Assembly: GCA_001632425.1 (NCBI GenBank)
Contig: KV425578.1
Coordinates: 45,411-109,410, forward strand
Origin: Neolentinus lepideus HHB14362 ss-1
Taxonomy: Eukaryota > Basidiomycota > Agaricomycetes > Gloeophyllales > Gloeophyllaceae
Direction of reading: 5' to 3'
Length of the DNA: 64,000 nucleotides
A model generated the notes under the pieces. It was not told the DNA's origin. It did not search any database and saw only the letters and a program-made list of their open reading frames with translations. The position numbers were made by a program, and so were the translations under genes. Shown piece after piece: positions 25,601-36,310 of the stretch (position 1 is the first letter of the stretch; every line of letters begins with the position of its first letter).

Positions 25601-27461
25601 TAAGAAAAGCTCCCAAGTGTTCACTTCTTCTCCATTAGCCGGCCCTACGCCACTACCTGATGCCGGTCCTTCTTCCAGGCGTAGTCTTCGACAAGTTACC
25701 TCTGCTAGCGCTCTCCGAATGAAGCCACCCACCTCTCCCCTCGCTGCATCTCCTCCTATCCGGTCTGAGTCTCCCCAGTATGCAGATGCCAATGCTGAGC
25801 CTTCAGTATCCCCACACGAGCTGCAATCTCTAGACGCAGCAGTTGCAAAGTCTTTGGACTCTCCAAAAGCCGATGCCGCCGAGCCATCTCAGCCTCGGCC
25901 ATCACTGACACGGACCTATTCGGGTGATACTGATGGGTCGCATTACAGTGACACACGGTCTCTCATGACTTCGCCACCACCTAGCAGCACTCACAGGCCG
26001 TCGCTGAGGGCTAAAATGTCACTACCATCGTTACAGACGAGGAGTAGTAGGGTCACCAGCCCTGGACCGTCAACGCCTCTTCCGGAGCAGGAGACGGTCC
26101 AAGTAAAGGATATGGACTTCGAGCTCGTCCAGCCTACTATACCTGCTTTGGCTTCTTCAAGGACTAGTGAAGATTCTGTGGCAGGCGCTAGGGAGAGCTC
26201 TGTACTCCTTCCTGACAGCCAGACTCTCTTGCGCCCGTATAGTCCTGCGCATTCATCACTATCTTTGCCCAGATCTCCCACCGTTCCTTCGGAGGCTTCT
26301 GGATTCCCTCGCGCGCCATCGGAGTCTGGCAACCCCTCTATCGAAGCTCACCGACAGCGAGAGTTGAAGTGGATATCGATTATGTCCGCCACGCCTGCTT
26401 CTCAAGCGCGGAAGAGCAAGAAAGTGAAGAAATTGCTGCTCGAAGGCGTTCCAGCGTCGGTACGATCTAACGTCTGGCAGCATCTCACGGATAGCAAGTC
26501 GAAGCGTATGGATGGGCTATATGGCCAGCTTGGGAAGAGGGGGAAGGTGCCAGCTTCGGCAGATATCGAACGCGATGCAAATGCTTTTTTCTCCGACAAG
26601 CCACATTTTCAGAAGCCTGACGGTCCCTTGGTGTACCTACTCAACGCATATCTAACTATGGTCCCCGATATTCAATACCATCCTGGTGTGCATCTTCATT
26701 TGCTATTAGATGTGATTATCCTAATATGTATGCAGGTTTAACGCTCGTCGCGGGCCAGCTTCTGCAGCAGAGCATCGAGGAAGACGCCTTCTGGATATTT
26801 GTTTCGCTCATGGACAGCCACCTTCGACCTTACTTTTCTTCCAGTCCTGCTCAGATTGAAGTAGACGCTACCCTTTTCGGCAAGGCGCTGGAAGCCAATG
26901 ATGTTCCTCTGGCTAAAAGACTTTTTGTTGATATGGCTATTCCGCCTGTTGCTATCTGCAGATCATGGTGAGTGGACCCCCTTATGTTCGCTGGCACGGG
27001 CAGGCGTAAAAACGGAACGCTCTACTAGGTTCTGTTCTATTTTCGCTCACGCACTGCCGCCTGATATCCTGCACCGCGTTTGGGACGTGTTCTTGTACGA
27101 AGGTAAGCAGGTTTCTTTGTGAATTGAACCTACGACTAACTGTCCGGACGTAGGTGTGGTATTCCTACTGCGCGTTGGCCTCGCTGTGGCTGCATCGTGT
27201 CGCAAACTCATCATGGAGAGCACCAAGGCTGACGCAGCTGTCAACGTACTCAGAAATCCTCCCCCTAACTGCCTCCCAACCAATCCCGAGGCGTTCATCG
27301 CCATGACCTGGGGTATGAAACTGAAGGACGAAGATGTGCGGAAGCAGCGGAACAAGATGGAGGCGCAGGTCAAGCGGCAAACGCAGCGTCCGATTGGAAC
27401 ACCCGGAGGGACTCCCCAAACCGCTACTATCTCCTTACCTCGCGCCCCAGGGGAGAGATAG
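22610..27461 (+). CDS. RabGAP with N-terminal SH3 and C-terminal TBC domain
   Basis: This is a large Rab GTPase-activating protein. The ATG at 22610 opens MEPAELARWTRFAAKGGIGK. An SH3 domain follows (ALQDCVAESPEQLMFLKDDE, ITVLMQLADQEGWYLGYCEG, VVGRFQAKHVQIY), split by introns after FLK and after GWYL. A very long Ser/Pro/Thr-rich disordered region spans roughly 22950-26330. The TBC domain at the C-terminus includes RELKWISIM, KKLLLEGVPASVRSNVWQHL, RDANAFFSDKPHFQ, LLNAYLTMVPDIQYHPGLTL, EEDAFWIFVSLMDSHLRPYF and LPPDILHRVWDVFLYEG. The dual-finger catalytic Arg is expected around the RDANAFF segment (family IxxDxxRT); here it reads IERDANAFF, so catalytic activity should be checked. The stop lies at 27459-27461. 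Several small introns separate the TBC exons. The partner Rab cannot be told. Confidence 0.83.
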
Positions 27462-27895
27462 GTGCATCAGGTTCGTGTTCATTATTTGCCAGCTTGCTTG
27501 CAAGCTGGCACTCTTCTCTTCACTCAACTGGAGTCTACGTATTATCATACGCTTGTCTATTGCTGTATTGCTCACCTGTGCATTGCATTAATCGTTAATC
27601 GCTGCTTTCCCCTGCTTTCTATCGTATGTATTTACGTATAATCCATGCCCTATGCAAACACGATTATGATTTCTATTGCACCGGGGGTGTTTGTGAGGCG
27701 GCCGAGGGCGGTTTCGGAACAGCGACGGACTAGTCCAGCGGTGCAGAAGTGAATGGGGGGCGAAGATAGAGCATTCGGGATACGGGAAAGGAGGACCGTG
27801 AATGATGGACCGTCAAGAATGTCGGCAACCACATGCCTATCGAGACATATTGCAAGCAAAGTCTCCCACCCCGTGGCCTAGAGTGAGGACTGCTA
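27462..27895. other. intergenic, convergent 3' ends
   Basis: These 434 bp hold the 3' flanks of the RabGAP gene (plus) and bL33m (minus). No gene was recognised. A direct-repeat-like GCCAGCTTGCTTGCAAGCTGGC palindrome lies near 27488-27509 and could form a transcript hairpin. Confidence 0.5.
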
Positions 27896-28182
27896 TTATT
27901 TCTTCGTCTTCTTGCTCTCCACAAAAAGCACCCGTTGCTTCACTGTTTCAAAGCAAACCATGACTCACCGGTCTGCGTGACAATCCAGGACCTTACTCAC
28001 CTTTAGGGTCATACTTCACCGCAGACAGCTTAGGACCTTGGCGCAGCCGCTGAGTTGTGTAGAAGAACCCGGTTTGCGCGGTCGAAACGAGGCGCACGAT
28101 CATTGTCCTGCCAGTCGCTTGAACGAGCTGGAACCCAGTTGAGGAGTGTAAGAGCGTACCTCGCTTTCGATTTGCTGGCCAT
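27896..28182 (-). CDS. mitochondrial large-subunit ribosomal protein bL33m
   Basis: This is a 58-residue mitochondrial bL33 protein. The ATG at 28182 begins MASKSKA. A short intron (donor GTACGCTC, acceptor CTGGCAG) joins it to RTMIVRLVSTAQTGFFYTTQ, RLRQGPKLSAVKYDPK. A second intron (GTGAGTAAGG to ACAG) leads to VKQRVLFVESKKTKK and the TAA at 27896-27898. The pattern of a basic N-terminus, the TGFFYTT core and a Lys-rich end is diagnostic for L33. It is too short and too split to show as one frame. It is complete and intact. Confidence 0.87.
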
Positions 28183-28988
28183 GATGAGGAGACACTATGG
28201 TAATGCTCAGGAATCAGTGTTTTCGCCCTCTATGACCGTCACACTATCACACTATTGGTCACAATCTGGTCACGATCTCTTGAGTGGATAATTATCCAAG
28301 TTCACTCTTTGCCTTAGACAGCCTGCCCACGATATGACTACTCGACTGCTGGTGGTCACTTTCTTTGGGACGACTAGCGGAGAAGGACCTGCAACTGCTC
28401 GCCGCCCACTTCCACCGCTCTGAGTTTCGGGAGATTGGATAGAAACACCGCATGGCGTGCGTTCACTCCTGTATCATCCATGTATGTACCTAGGCTCGTC
28501 GGCACTCTCTCTAAATGCGATGGGAGCGTGCTAAAGAGGGTGGTCACGAGCCTAGTCCATCCCAGTCCATCGTCCCATTAAGTACCGGTACCATCTAGCA
28601 TGCACCACGTCTCAGGACTCAAGAACCGGTATTTTCCCAGCGACGTACGCTGGATTTTCATCGCACATATGAACCGTGTGTCAATCTCTTTCTGTCGCTA
28701 GGGACATTGGTAGATGGACTCTTCCCCAAAGGACGACGTCATGTTATATCCTCCATGCGTCCCGTCCTGCAAGCAAATCGTCGTGCACCAGATTCCGCGG
28801 AACCATACGTGCGTCCAAGCTCGTCTGCATACGACTCTAACTTGCGGGTAGCTTCACTTTTACCGCCCGCAAGGTCTACGCTGCTTCATCTCCAGTGTCC
28901 ACTACCCTGCCACTTGACGTCCGAGAACTGGGTGGACGCTGCTATGATCGAGCACAGAGGTGTGTCCGTAATTGGTTGATGTCCCTCA
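28183..28988. other. intergenic upstream of bL33m
   Basis: About 800 bp with no recognised gene. A 90-codon open frame on plus (28707-28979) has no recognisable features. The tandem segmental repeat begins at about 28989. Confidence 0.45.
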
Positions 28989-29452
28989 GTGTGGACTGTT
29001 TTCTGCCTGGACTTCGACTGCACGAAAGTGCATTACTTCAGTTGCAGACAGGGTTCCGGCGTCGAAAGCAGTGATCCTTGGCAACACGTCCCGACCGACA
29101 AACCGATCTCTTGGTATATGCCTTGCCACCTCGTAAGCAAGGATTTCGAAGCAGCGATAAAGTATGCTGTGGAACCGTGCCTTGGACTCGTCGGGTGAGG
29201 AGTTTGTACCTTGAAACGCGCCTTGATTTGCATGCGTGTCGATGAGTGCTTGGTTCGGATTTGGTGGTATGGAGCACTCAGAGTAGAGAACGGCCGGGGT
29301 GAGATAGTGCTGATACCTCTGAGAAAGACGCTATAGAAGAAGGTAAGGTGTGTTCTTATATCAACACCGGTCGGCGGCAGGGCTGACAGTGGCAGTGGCA
29401 GCGGTAGTGATACAATATAGTACACGAAGATGATTCAACCGGCCCCCCAATC

Positions 29453-29936
29453 TCAGTCCTTCTTTTCGCTGATCAACCCGTGCTTGCGCAGAAGCGCACG
29501 GACGTGATCATTGTCAGGCTTAATCTTTCCAGAGAGCGGGTCGAACCACGCATACGTATTGCGCCGCAGGTGCACGCGGTAATACGCGACTCGCCTTCCC
29601 TATGCATCGTCATCGTCATCATCATCTTTCTCTTCTCATGAGTGGGGGAGAAGTGCGCACCTGAATCCACCGATCCGTCGCGTCGAGAACGACACCATAG
29701 TCCCACTTCTCTCTGTTGAACGCGACCCACACGCGGTCCCCATCCTTGCACACATATATAGTGTGAGTGGAGGTCAGGGCCAGGACTCGGTACAGGCGAC
29801 TCACGCCGAAAGAATAGGGCCACGGGTCCTCTGGGTGTGCAGGCTGGAACGGGCCCGCAGATTCGACCGCGGCTCGTTCTTTTGGAGGGGTGCCGTTGCG
29901 CTGTGTCGCGAGGGGTTGGCGGCGAGCGCGGGGCAT
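29453..29936 (-). CDS. small unknown protein, repeat copy 1
   Basis: I do not recognise the family. Three exons (29805-29936, 29661-29744, 29453-29599) join through introns of 60 and 61 bp to 120 residues. Exon 1 is a basic, disordered lead (MPRARRQPLATQRN, then HPEDPWPYSFG). Exon 2 (DGDRVWVAFNREKWDYGVVL, DATDRWIQ) and exon 3 (GRRVAYYRVHLRRNTYAWFD, IKPDNDHVRALLRKHGLI) look like one small beta-rich domain ending in a helix; the GDRVWVxF-WDYGVV pattern resembles SH3-like or Tudor-like barrels, but this is only a guess. All splice sites and the TGA at 29453-29455 are intact. The near-identical paralogue at 31020-31507 shows the same exon structure, which supports both as genes. Confidence 0.65.
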
Positions 29937-30007
29937 GCTGAACGGAAGGAAGAGTGGTGTGGTCGCGGTTGGTGGTTCAAAATGTGTGTGGCGCAAACAA
30001 GAACTTG

Positions 30008-30026
30008 CCACAATTGTGGTCACGTG
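30008..30026. promoter_or_regulatory. palindrome plus CACGTG upstream of repeat gene copy 1
   Basis: The 12-bp palindrome CCACAATTGTGG (30008-30019) and an adjacent CACGTG E-box (30021-30026) lie about 70-90 bp upstream of the copy-1 ATG. The same pair is kept upstream of copy 2 and is missing from the broken copy 3. This suggests a promoter element, possibly for a bHLH factor. Confidence 0.45.
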
Positions 30027-31019
30027 GTTCATCGCGTGCGATAATCTTCGCCGCGATACACGATGCACGCGGATGTGGCTGATGACCGGCGATCAAAGTT
30101 CATGACCTGCCATTGATCTCTGTCATCGTCGCGGGTTTCTATGCGTTTATCCTGGTATCTGGCTGCTCTGCTGACAATCTCTTCCGGGTCTGTCATGCCA
30201 TGGTATCTCTTGCGCTTAGACTCGGAATGGTGCATCTGCTGCTCCATTATATGGAAAGCCGGACGGTCCTGCTTGCACTTTGCCATAGGACTGACGACAC
30301 TCGATGTGGCTCCGGCTCTCTGACATTTGTCGTACACTCAATGTGGTAGGGAATGCGTTGTGCCGGCCGGCTCTGTTACATTTGTCGTACACTCGAAGGG
30401 GCGCCAGAATACGAATTGACGGAATTGGTCAGAAAAAATTTGAAGAGCTTGGTGGCGTCTCTCTACCGCATCTGAACCATATATGAGTCCGGACGACGTG
30501 TCTTTTCATGTGAGTGTGGGCTGTGCTCTGCCTCGACTTCGGCGGCAGCACGCGAAAGTGCATTACTCTAGCTGCAGGGGACGAAAGCAGTGATCCTTGG
30601 CGACACGTCTCGTCTGACAAACCGATCTATTGGTGCTCGCATGTATACCTGGCCACCTCGTAAGTAAGGATCGGATCTCTCGCCTCGAAGCAACGGAAAA
30701 GTTGTCTTGGTTCGCACGACTTGTGGCGGGAGTGAGCTCGACCATTACGCAGGCTCGTCGGGGAGAGGAATTTATACCTTGACCATTTCGGGACGCGGTG
30801 TGCCTTGATTTGCATGCGTGTCAGCGAGTCTTTTGTGGCAGGTTTGGTTCGGCGCGACGTAGAAATGTGCGGGAAACGCTTCATGAGGAAGAAGGTGAGG
30901 AGTGTTCTTGTATTAGTATTGGTCTGTGGTAGGGCTGACGTCAATGAGGAGTACAGTGGCAGTGGCAGCGGTAATCATACAATATGGTACACGAAGGTGA
31001 TACACCTAGCCACCCAATC

Positions 31020-31507
31020 TCAGTCCTTCCTTTCATTGATCAACCCGTGCTTTCGCAGGAGTGCACGAACATGGTCGTTATCAGGCTTGATCTTGCCCGA
31101 GAGCAAGTCGAACCACGCATACGTATTGCGCCGCAGGTGCACGCGGTAGTACGCGACTCGCTTTCCCTATGCATTGTCATTCTCTTCATCATCTCTCTCT
31201 TCTCGCGAGTGGGGGAGAAGTGCGCACCTGAATCCACCGATCCGTCGCGTCGAGAACGATACCATGGTCCCATTTATCTCTGTTGAACGCGACCCACACG
31301 CGGTCCCCATCCTTGCACACATACATAGCGTGAGTGGGAGGTCAGGACTCGGTACAGGCGACTCACGCCGAAAGAATAGGGCCACGGGTCCTCTGGGTGT
31401 GCAGGCTGGAACGGGCCCGCAGATTCGACCGCGGCTCGTTCTTTTGGAGGGGTGCTTCTCACGCCATTGCGCTGTGTCTCGAGGGGTTGGCGGCGAGGGC
31501 GGGGCAT
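31020..31507 (-). CDS. small unknown protein, repeat copy 2
   Basis: This is a paralogue of the gene at 29453-29936, with the same three exons and phases. The ATG at 31507 opens MPRPRRQPLETQRNGVRSTP, carrying a three-residue insertion relative to copy 1. Exon 2 reads DGDRVWVAFNRDKWDHGIVL and exon 3 GKRVAYYRVHLRRNTYAWFD, closing with HGLINERKD and TGA at 31020-31022. Total length is about 123 residues. Differences from copy 1 are few and mostly conservative (E/D, Y/H, V/I, R/K, P/L), with no frameshift, so the copy may be functional. Function is unknown. Confidence 0.63.
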
Positions 31508-31575
31508 GCTGAACGGAAGGAAGAGTGGTGTGGTCGCGGTTGGTGGTTCAAAATGTGTGTGGCGCATAGAACTTG

Positions 31576-31594
31576 CCACAATTGTGGTCACGTG
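31576..31594. promoter_or_regulatory. palindrome plus CACGTG upstream of repeat gene copy 2
   Basis: This matches the element at 30008-30026: CCACAATTGTGG at 31576-31587 and CACGTG at 31589-31594, about 70-87 bp upstream of the copy-2 ATG. A second CACGTG follows at about 31601. Confidence 0.45.
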
Positions 31595-32316
31595 GTTCAT
31601 CACGTGCGATAATCATCATCTTCGCCTCGACCCTGTGCACGATACGCGACGGCGACCGCGCTCAAAGTTCATGGCTGCCATTCATCTCACTCTCCTGCCA
31701 TTCAAGAAGGTCATTGCGGGTTTCTCTGGGCGTGTCCTGGTATCTGTGCTCGATGCGACTGCTCTGCCGACAATCTCTTCCGGGCCCGTCGTTCATGGGT
31801 GCCTTCAGCATATCTCTCGCGCTTAGACTCGAGAAGGTACGTCTACAGCTCTCTGACACTTGTCGTACACTCGAATGCGAATTGGTCAGAAGAATTTTCA
31901 GGTGCTTCGAGAGCTTTGCGGTGTCTCTCTATCGCATCTGAACCTTACACGAGTCTCCTACCAATACACCCGGACGTCTTTGGTTAGCAGTGCCATATCA
32001 GTGTGGACTGTTCTCTCGACGGCGTGCATCATTTTAGCTGGGGAGTGGTCCTTGGCGACGACAAACCGCTTGCACATACATATTCTCGAAGCAGCGACAA
32101 AGTATGCTGCGCAACCGGGTCGGGTGAGTAATGTGGATCTTGGCCGCGACGAGTCCAGGTTTGGTTCGGGATGTGGTGGTGTGGAGGTGAGATAGTGCTG
32201 ATGCCTCCGAGAAAGACGCCATAGAAGAAGGTAAGGCGTGTTCTTATACTAACACCGGTCGGCGGCAGGGCTGGCAGCGGGACTCGTACAACATGAGACA
32301 CGAAGAAAATACAATC

Positions 32317-32700
32317 CCAGTCCTTCCTCTCGTCGATCAGCCCGTGCCACGGACGGGCTTGATCTTGCCCGAGAACGCGCGTTCTTCCCATCCTCCTCCT
32401 CATCTCAGGACGGATGGTGGCCAGATGCGCCCTGTCGCCCCGCGGCTCTGCTGAACGCGGTCCCTGTCCTTGCACATATACAGTGTGAGTGGAGGTCAGG
32501 TGCGGGACTCACGCCGAACGAATAGGGGCACGGGTCTTCGGGGCGAGCGCGGCTTGGTCTTTTGGAGGGGAGCTTTTCTTGCCCTTGGGGTGTGGTTCTT
32601 GGACTGTCGCGAGGGAAGAAGGGTTGGGTTGTGGTGAGTAAAATGGGTCTTGCGCAAAGAACTTGGTCACGTGCGATAAACCATCCTCGCCCCCGCACCT
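32317..32700 (-). pseudogene. broken third copy of the small repeat gene
   Basis: The 3' end still matches (HGLIDERKD) but the TGA stop has become TGG. Most of the middle exon and part of exon 3 are deleted between about 32360 and 32450. The 5' end keeps a degraded PEDPCPYSFG segment but no good ATG, and the CCACAATTGTGG promoter palindrome is lost, with flanking GGTCACGTG joined directly. It is a clear pseudogene. Confidence 0.7.
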
Positions 32701-33260
32701 GCCATTCAGGATTCTGGAACGTTTCTGTGGGCTTGCGCTGAGACTCGGGATGCTCTATTATGTGGCAAGCCGGGCGGTCCTGCTTGGCTCTAGCTCGATG
32801 ACATTTTGGGAATGCGTTGTGCTGAATTGGTCAGAAGAATTTTCTAGGTCTGAGCCGTATTGACCGGGATCGCGCCGTGTCTTTCCGTCTACACCCAGAC
32901 GTCTTCGGTGGCAGGAATCTAGTGAGCCCTATAGTGAATTTCCTGCACCAGTCTCCCTCCAGCCAATACACGCCGGCGAGATCTTCGGAACATAAGAAGT
33001 GCATTGTGAATTCGTGAGATGTACACGAGCTTTGTGGCGAGTCCGATAACTTGCCTGCGAACCGCAAAAGAAATAACGCTCTTGGTTGATTCTCCGACGG
33101 TTCACGTTCAAGTCCCGAGGTTTCGCGCACTAGTGGGCTATGCGTTGTGCTGAATTGGTCAGAGGAATTTTCTAGGTGCTTCCAGAGCTTGTTGGCGTCT
33201 CTATATCGCATCTGAGCCTTACACGAGGGTCTTTTCATCTCCTGCGAATACACTCAGGCT

Positions 33261-34272
33261 TCTTGGTGAGCCCGATAGTGTATTTCTTGCTCAGTCTCCT
33301 GGACTTTCAGATGGGAGGTATAGAGATCTTTGGAATATAAGAACTTGATGTCTGAGATGCAGGGACACGGCCAGGTGGCGGCGAAACCAGTAACCTGCTA
33401 AGCCTTGGCGGGGGGAAGCGGGCTTCATGGGAAAGTCAGGCGAGGTGATTGGGCGATGTTTCTGACCAATCGCAAGTACCGTTCCAGGCAGGAAGATCCC
33501 CGAGGCGGACGGGTGGGTTGGTTGATTCGCCCTGACGTCTTTGGTGACGGCCACGATGGATCTTCGTCCGACCATCATTGTTCGAATTCTTGCTGACCGT
33601 CTATCGCTCCGACAATGAAATTGTTATTCGCTCCTATCTCTGACCAACACGGACCTTCTCGAGGGGCATTAATGGAGCACTACCGCTTATGGAAATAGCG
33701 GGTCAAGTTTATTCCCCCAAGACTCAAAATGCACGTGATAGCATCCCACGAACGCGGACCATTAATGGAGCATTGTCGTATTTGGAAACGACGGGTCATG
33801 TTTATTCCTTGTGCCTGTATTACAATTCAATTTTTAGGGCGTTATCGAGGCGGCGGTGGCGTTTGCCCAGAACTTGACGCTGCCCCGCTGACCCCATCTC
33901 CCGTCGACTGATGCTTAGCGGATCACTTGACCACTCATTTGCGTGTGGGGCCCCGCAGTCTCTCGATGCGGGGAGCTGGGGACGGCGCTGCCTCTGTGCT
34001 CACTGTCGGCGCTCGTCGACGCTTGTCCAGGACGATATCCATAATGAAGGCGCCATACGACGACCATCGCGAAGAGAAGGTCGAGTCAAAGTAAGAATAT
34101 GGGAAGGGATTGGCTTACAAGGTTGGGAAGAGAAGCGTATGGCACCTCCGCATGGTCAGATGACTCTTGCTGTGCCCAGTCATTTACCCGGAGCCCCTTC
34201 CCCTTCTCGAATCCCGTCCTCTAATCCCATTTAAATTCACCTTCCCATCACCGCATCCCCCTATCGCCCACC
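33261..34272. other. intergenic upstream of the aldehyde dehydrogenase
   Basis: No gene is recognised. It contains the 49-bp direct repeat pair at 33667 and 33760. Close to the aldehyde dehydrogenase, a CT-rich leader and an ATTTAAATT TATA-like site (about 34228) precede the ATG at 34273 by about 40 bp. Confidence 0.5.
33667..33808. repeat. direct repeat of 49 bp, each copy with a small hairpin
   Basis: Copy 1 is 33667-33715 and copy 2 is 33760-33808, period 93 bp. Both start CATTAATGGAGCA and end with TTTATTCC. Copy 1 can form CCGCT/AGCGG and copy 2 GTCGT/ACGAC around a TGGAAA-type loop. The pairing registers differ, so this is not clean compensatory change. Confidence 0.5.
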
Positions 34273-36071
34273 ATGCCCAGCGTATTCACTTACAAATTCG
34301 ACACCCCCGTCTACAAGGGCACCTCCTCCTTCAACACCGGCCTCTTCATCAACGGCCAGTTCGTCGACGGCTCAGACGGCGAGACCATAGAGTGAGCGCC
34401 GCTCTCCCTTGTTCTCACTCACCTTTCCTCACTCCCGACTAACAGCGTCATCAACCCCACCAACGGCAAGCTCGTCACCAAGATCTCCGCCGGCACCGCC
34501 AAGGACGTCGACACCGCCGTCGCCGCAGCCCAAAAGGCGTTCGACACCACATGGGGGCTGCACGTCGCCGGCGCCGTCCGCGGGAAACTGCTGGGCCGCC
34601 TCGCGGACCTCATGGAGGAGCGCGCCGACGAGCTCGCCGCGCTCGAGGCGCTCGATAACGGTGCGTCCCTAACCACCCTCTCCCACCCTTCAACTCCCGC
34701 ACTTACCCTCCCCCAGGCAAGACCTTCAGCTGGGCCAAAACCTCCGACGTCGTCGCCTCCGTCGGCTGCATCCGCTACTACTCCGGCTGGGCGGACAAGC
34801 ACTCGGGCAAAGTCATCGAGACGTCCGAGGACAAGCTCGCCTACACGCGCAACGAGCCCATCGGCGTCGTCGGGCAGATCATCCCCTGGAACTTCCCGCT
34901 CATGATGCTCTCCTGGAAGCTCGGGCCCGCGCTCGCGACGGGGTGCACGATCGTGCTCAAGCCGTCCGAGTTCACGCCGCTCACCGCGCTGCGCATGTGC
35001 GAGCTCGTGCAGGAGGCGGGGTTCCCGGCGGGCGTGGTGAACATCGTCAACGGCCTCGGCTCGGCGGTCGGGCAGGCGATCGCGGAGCACCCGCATATCG
35101 AGAAGGTCGCGTTCACGGGCAGCACGGCGGTGGGGCGCAAGATCATGGAGGCGGCCGCGCGCACGAATCTGAAGAAGGTGACGCTCGAGCTCGGGGGGAA
35201 GAGCCCGAATATCATTTTTGACGACGCGGATATTGAGAAGGCGGTGTCGTGGGCTGTGCACGGGATCTTGTGGGTGTCTTGTCCTTGCCTTTGCATTTTC
35301 GCTGTCGTCCTCACTCATCGTGCAGCTGGAACCACGGCCAGGCGTGCTGCGCCGGCTCGCGCATCTTCGTGCAGGAGGGCATCTACGACGAGTTCCTCAA
35401 GCGCTTCACCGAGAAGGCACGGTCGCTCAAGATCGGCGACCCCTTCGAGCCGGGGGCGTACCAGGGGCCGCAGGTCTCGCAGATTCAGTACGACGTGAGC
35501 CTGCTATTCCCTTCCCTACGAAACTCGACGCTGACCTGACCCCCCTCCCCCCCTCAGCGCATCATGGGCTACATAAACTCGGGCGTCGAGCAAGGCGCGA
35601 CGCTCCACCTCGGGGGCGAGCGCCACGGGGACGAAGGCTTCTTCATCCGGCCGACGATATTCACCAACACCCAACCGTCGATGAAGATCGTGCAAGAGGA
35701 GATCTTCGGCCCCGTCGGCGTCGTGATCAAGTTCTCCTCCTCCGACCCCGACGACATCATCCGCCAGGCGAACGACACCATCTACGGGCTCGCCGCGGCG
35801 GTGTTCACGCAGGACATCAACAGGGCGCTGGAGACGGCGCACAAGCTGCACGCGGGGACGGTGTGGATCAACTCTGCGAACCAGCTGCACCCGCAGATTC
35901 CGTTTGGGGGGGTGAAGCAGAGCGGGATTGGGCGCGAGCTGGGGGAGTATGCGTTGGCGAAGTGGGTGGTTTTTCTTTGGCTTTATGGTTTTTGGGTGGT
36001 GTACTCATTGGTGATCTCGCAGCTACTCGAACGTCAAGGCCGTCCACGTCAACCTCGGGCACACGATATGA
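34273..36071 (+). CDS. aldehyde dehydrogenase, NAD(P)-dependent
   Basis: This is a class-1/2-type aldehyde dehydrogenase oxidising aldehydes to acids, probably in the cytosol as no targeting lead is seen. The start MPSVFTYKFDTPVYKGTSS is at 34273. Landmarks are INGQFVDGSDGETID (first intron), NPTNGKLVTKISAG, the NAD-binding PWNFPLMMLSWKLGPALATG, KPSEFTPLTAL, FTGSTAVGRKIM, the general-base Glu in VTLELGGKSPNIIF, the nucleophile Cys in GQACCAGSR, QEEIFGPV and the C-terminal PFGGVKQSGIGRELGEYAL. Five short introns splice in frame to TGA at 36069-36071 (VHVNLGHTI), giving about 500 residues, normal for the family. Third codon positions are overwhelmingly C or G and CpG is very common, more than in most neighbours. 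The substrate could be acetaldehyde, a lignin-derived aldehyde or indole-3-acetaldehyde. Confidence 0.92.
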
Positions 36072-36090
36072 GGTTGGGGGTTGTCCGATC

Positions 36091-36182
36091 CGTTAGAGGT
36101 TGTGTGCTCGTTTGAGAGGTCGTCAGGTTGTGCGCTCGTTTGAGAGGTCGTTAGAGGTTGTGTGGCCGTTAGAAGTTGTGTG
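36091..36182. repeat. short tandem repeat 3' of the aldehyde dehydrogenase
   Basis: CGTTAGAGGTTGTGTGCTCG followed by TTTGAGAGGT and variants are repeated about three times with a period near 30 bp, just after the stop codon and within the probable 3' UTR. Confidence 0.65.
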
Positions 36183-36310
36183 GTGGTGTACTCCATTTTT
36201 GTAAGGTCGTTGGGAAGATCAAAAGCTTGTATTATACTTATAGCCGTTTGTTTGTATATCCGTCATTTCCATGTCCATGTCTATGAAGCTTTGGAGATCG
36301 TACGAAAGAC

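Larger units (their letters stand above)
28989..33260. repeat. tandem segmental repeat, three units plus a fragment
   Basis: A unit of about 1.5 kb is repeated in the same orientation. It starts GTGTGGACTG (or GTGTGGGCTG) at 28989, 30514 and 32001, giving periods of 1525 and 1487 bp, and ends with GAATTGGTCAGA at about 30419, 31879 and 32823, with an extra copy of the end motif near 33152. Units 1 and 2 each hold an intact small gene; unit 3 is shortened and its gene is broken. Intergenic as well as coding parts are conserved, which shows segmental duplication rather than retroposition (introns are kept). Confidence 0.8.

Noticed and set aside
33667..33808. Compensatory base changes in the paired hairpins as proof of a structured RNA
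   Set aside because: The stems pair in different registers when the copies are aligned, so the changes are not compensatory.
34419..35318. 299-codon minus frame
   Set aside because: It is antisense to the aldehyde dehydrogenase; long shadow frames are expected in such GC-rich codons.
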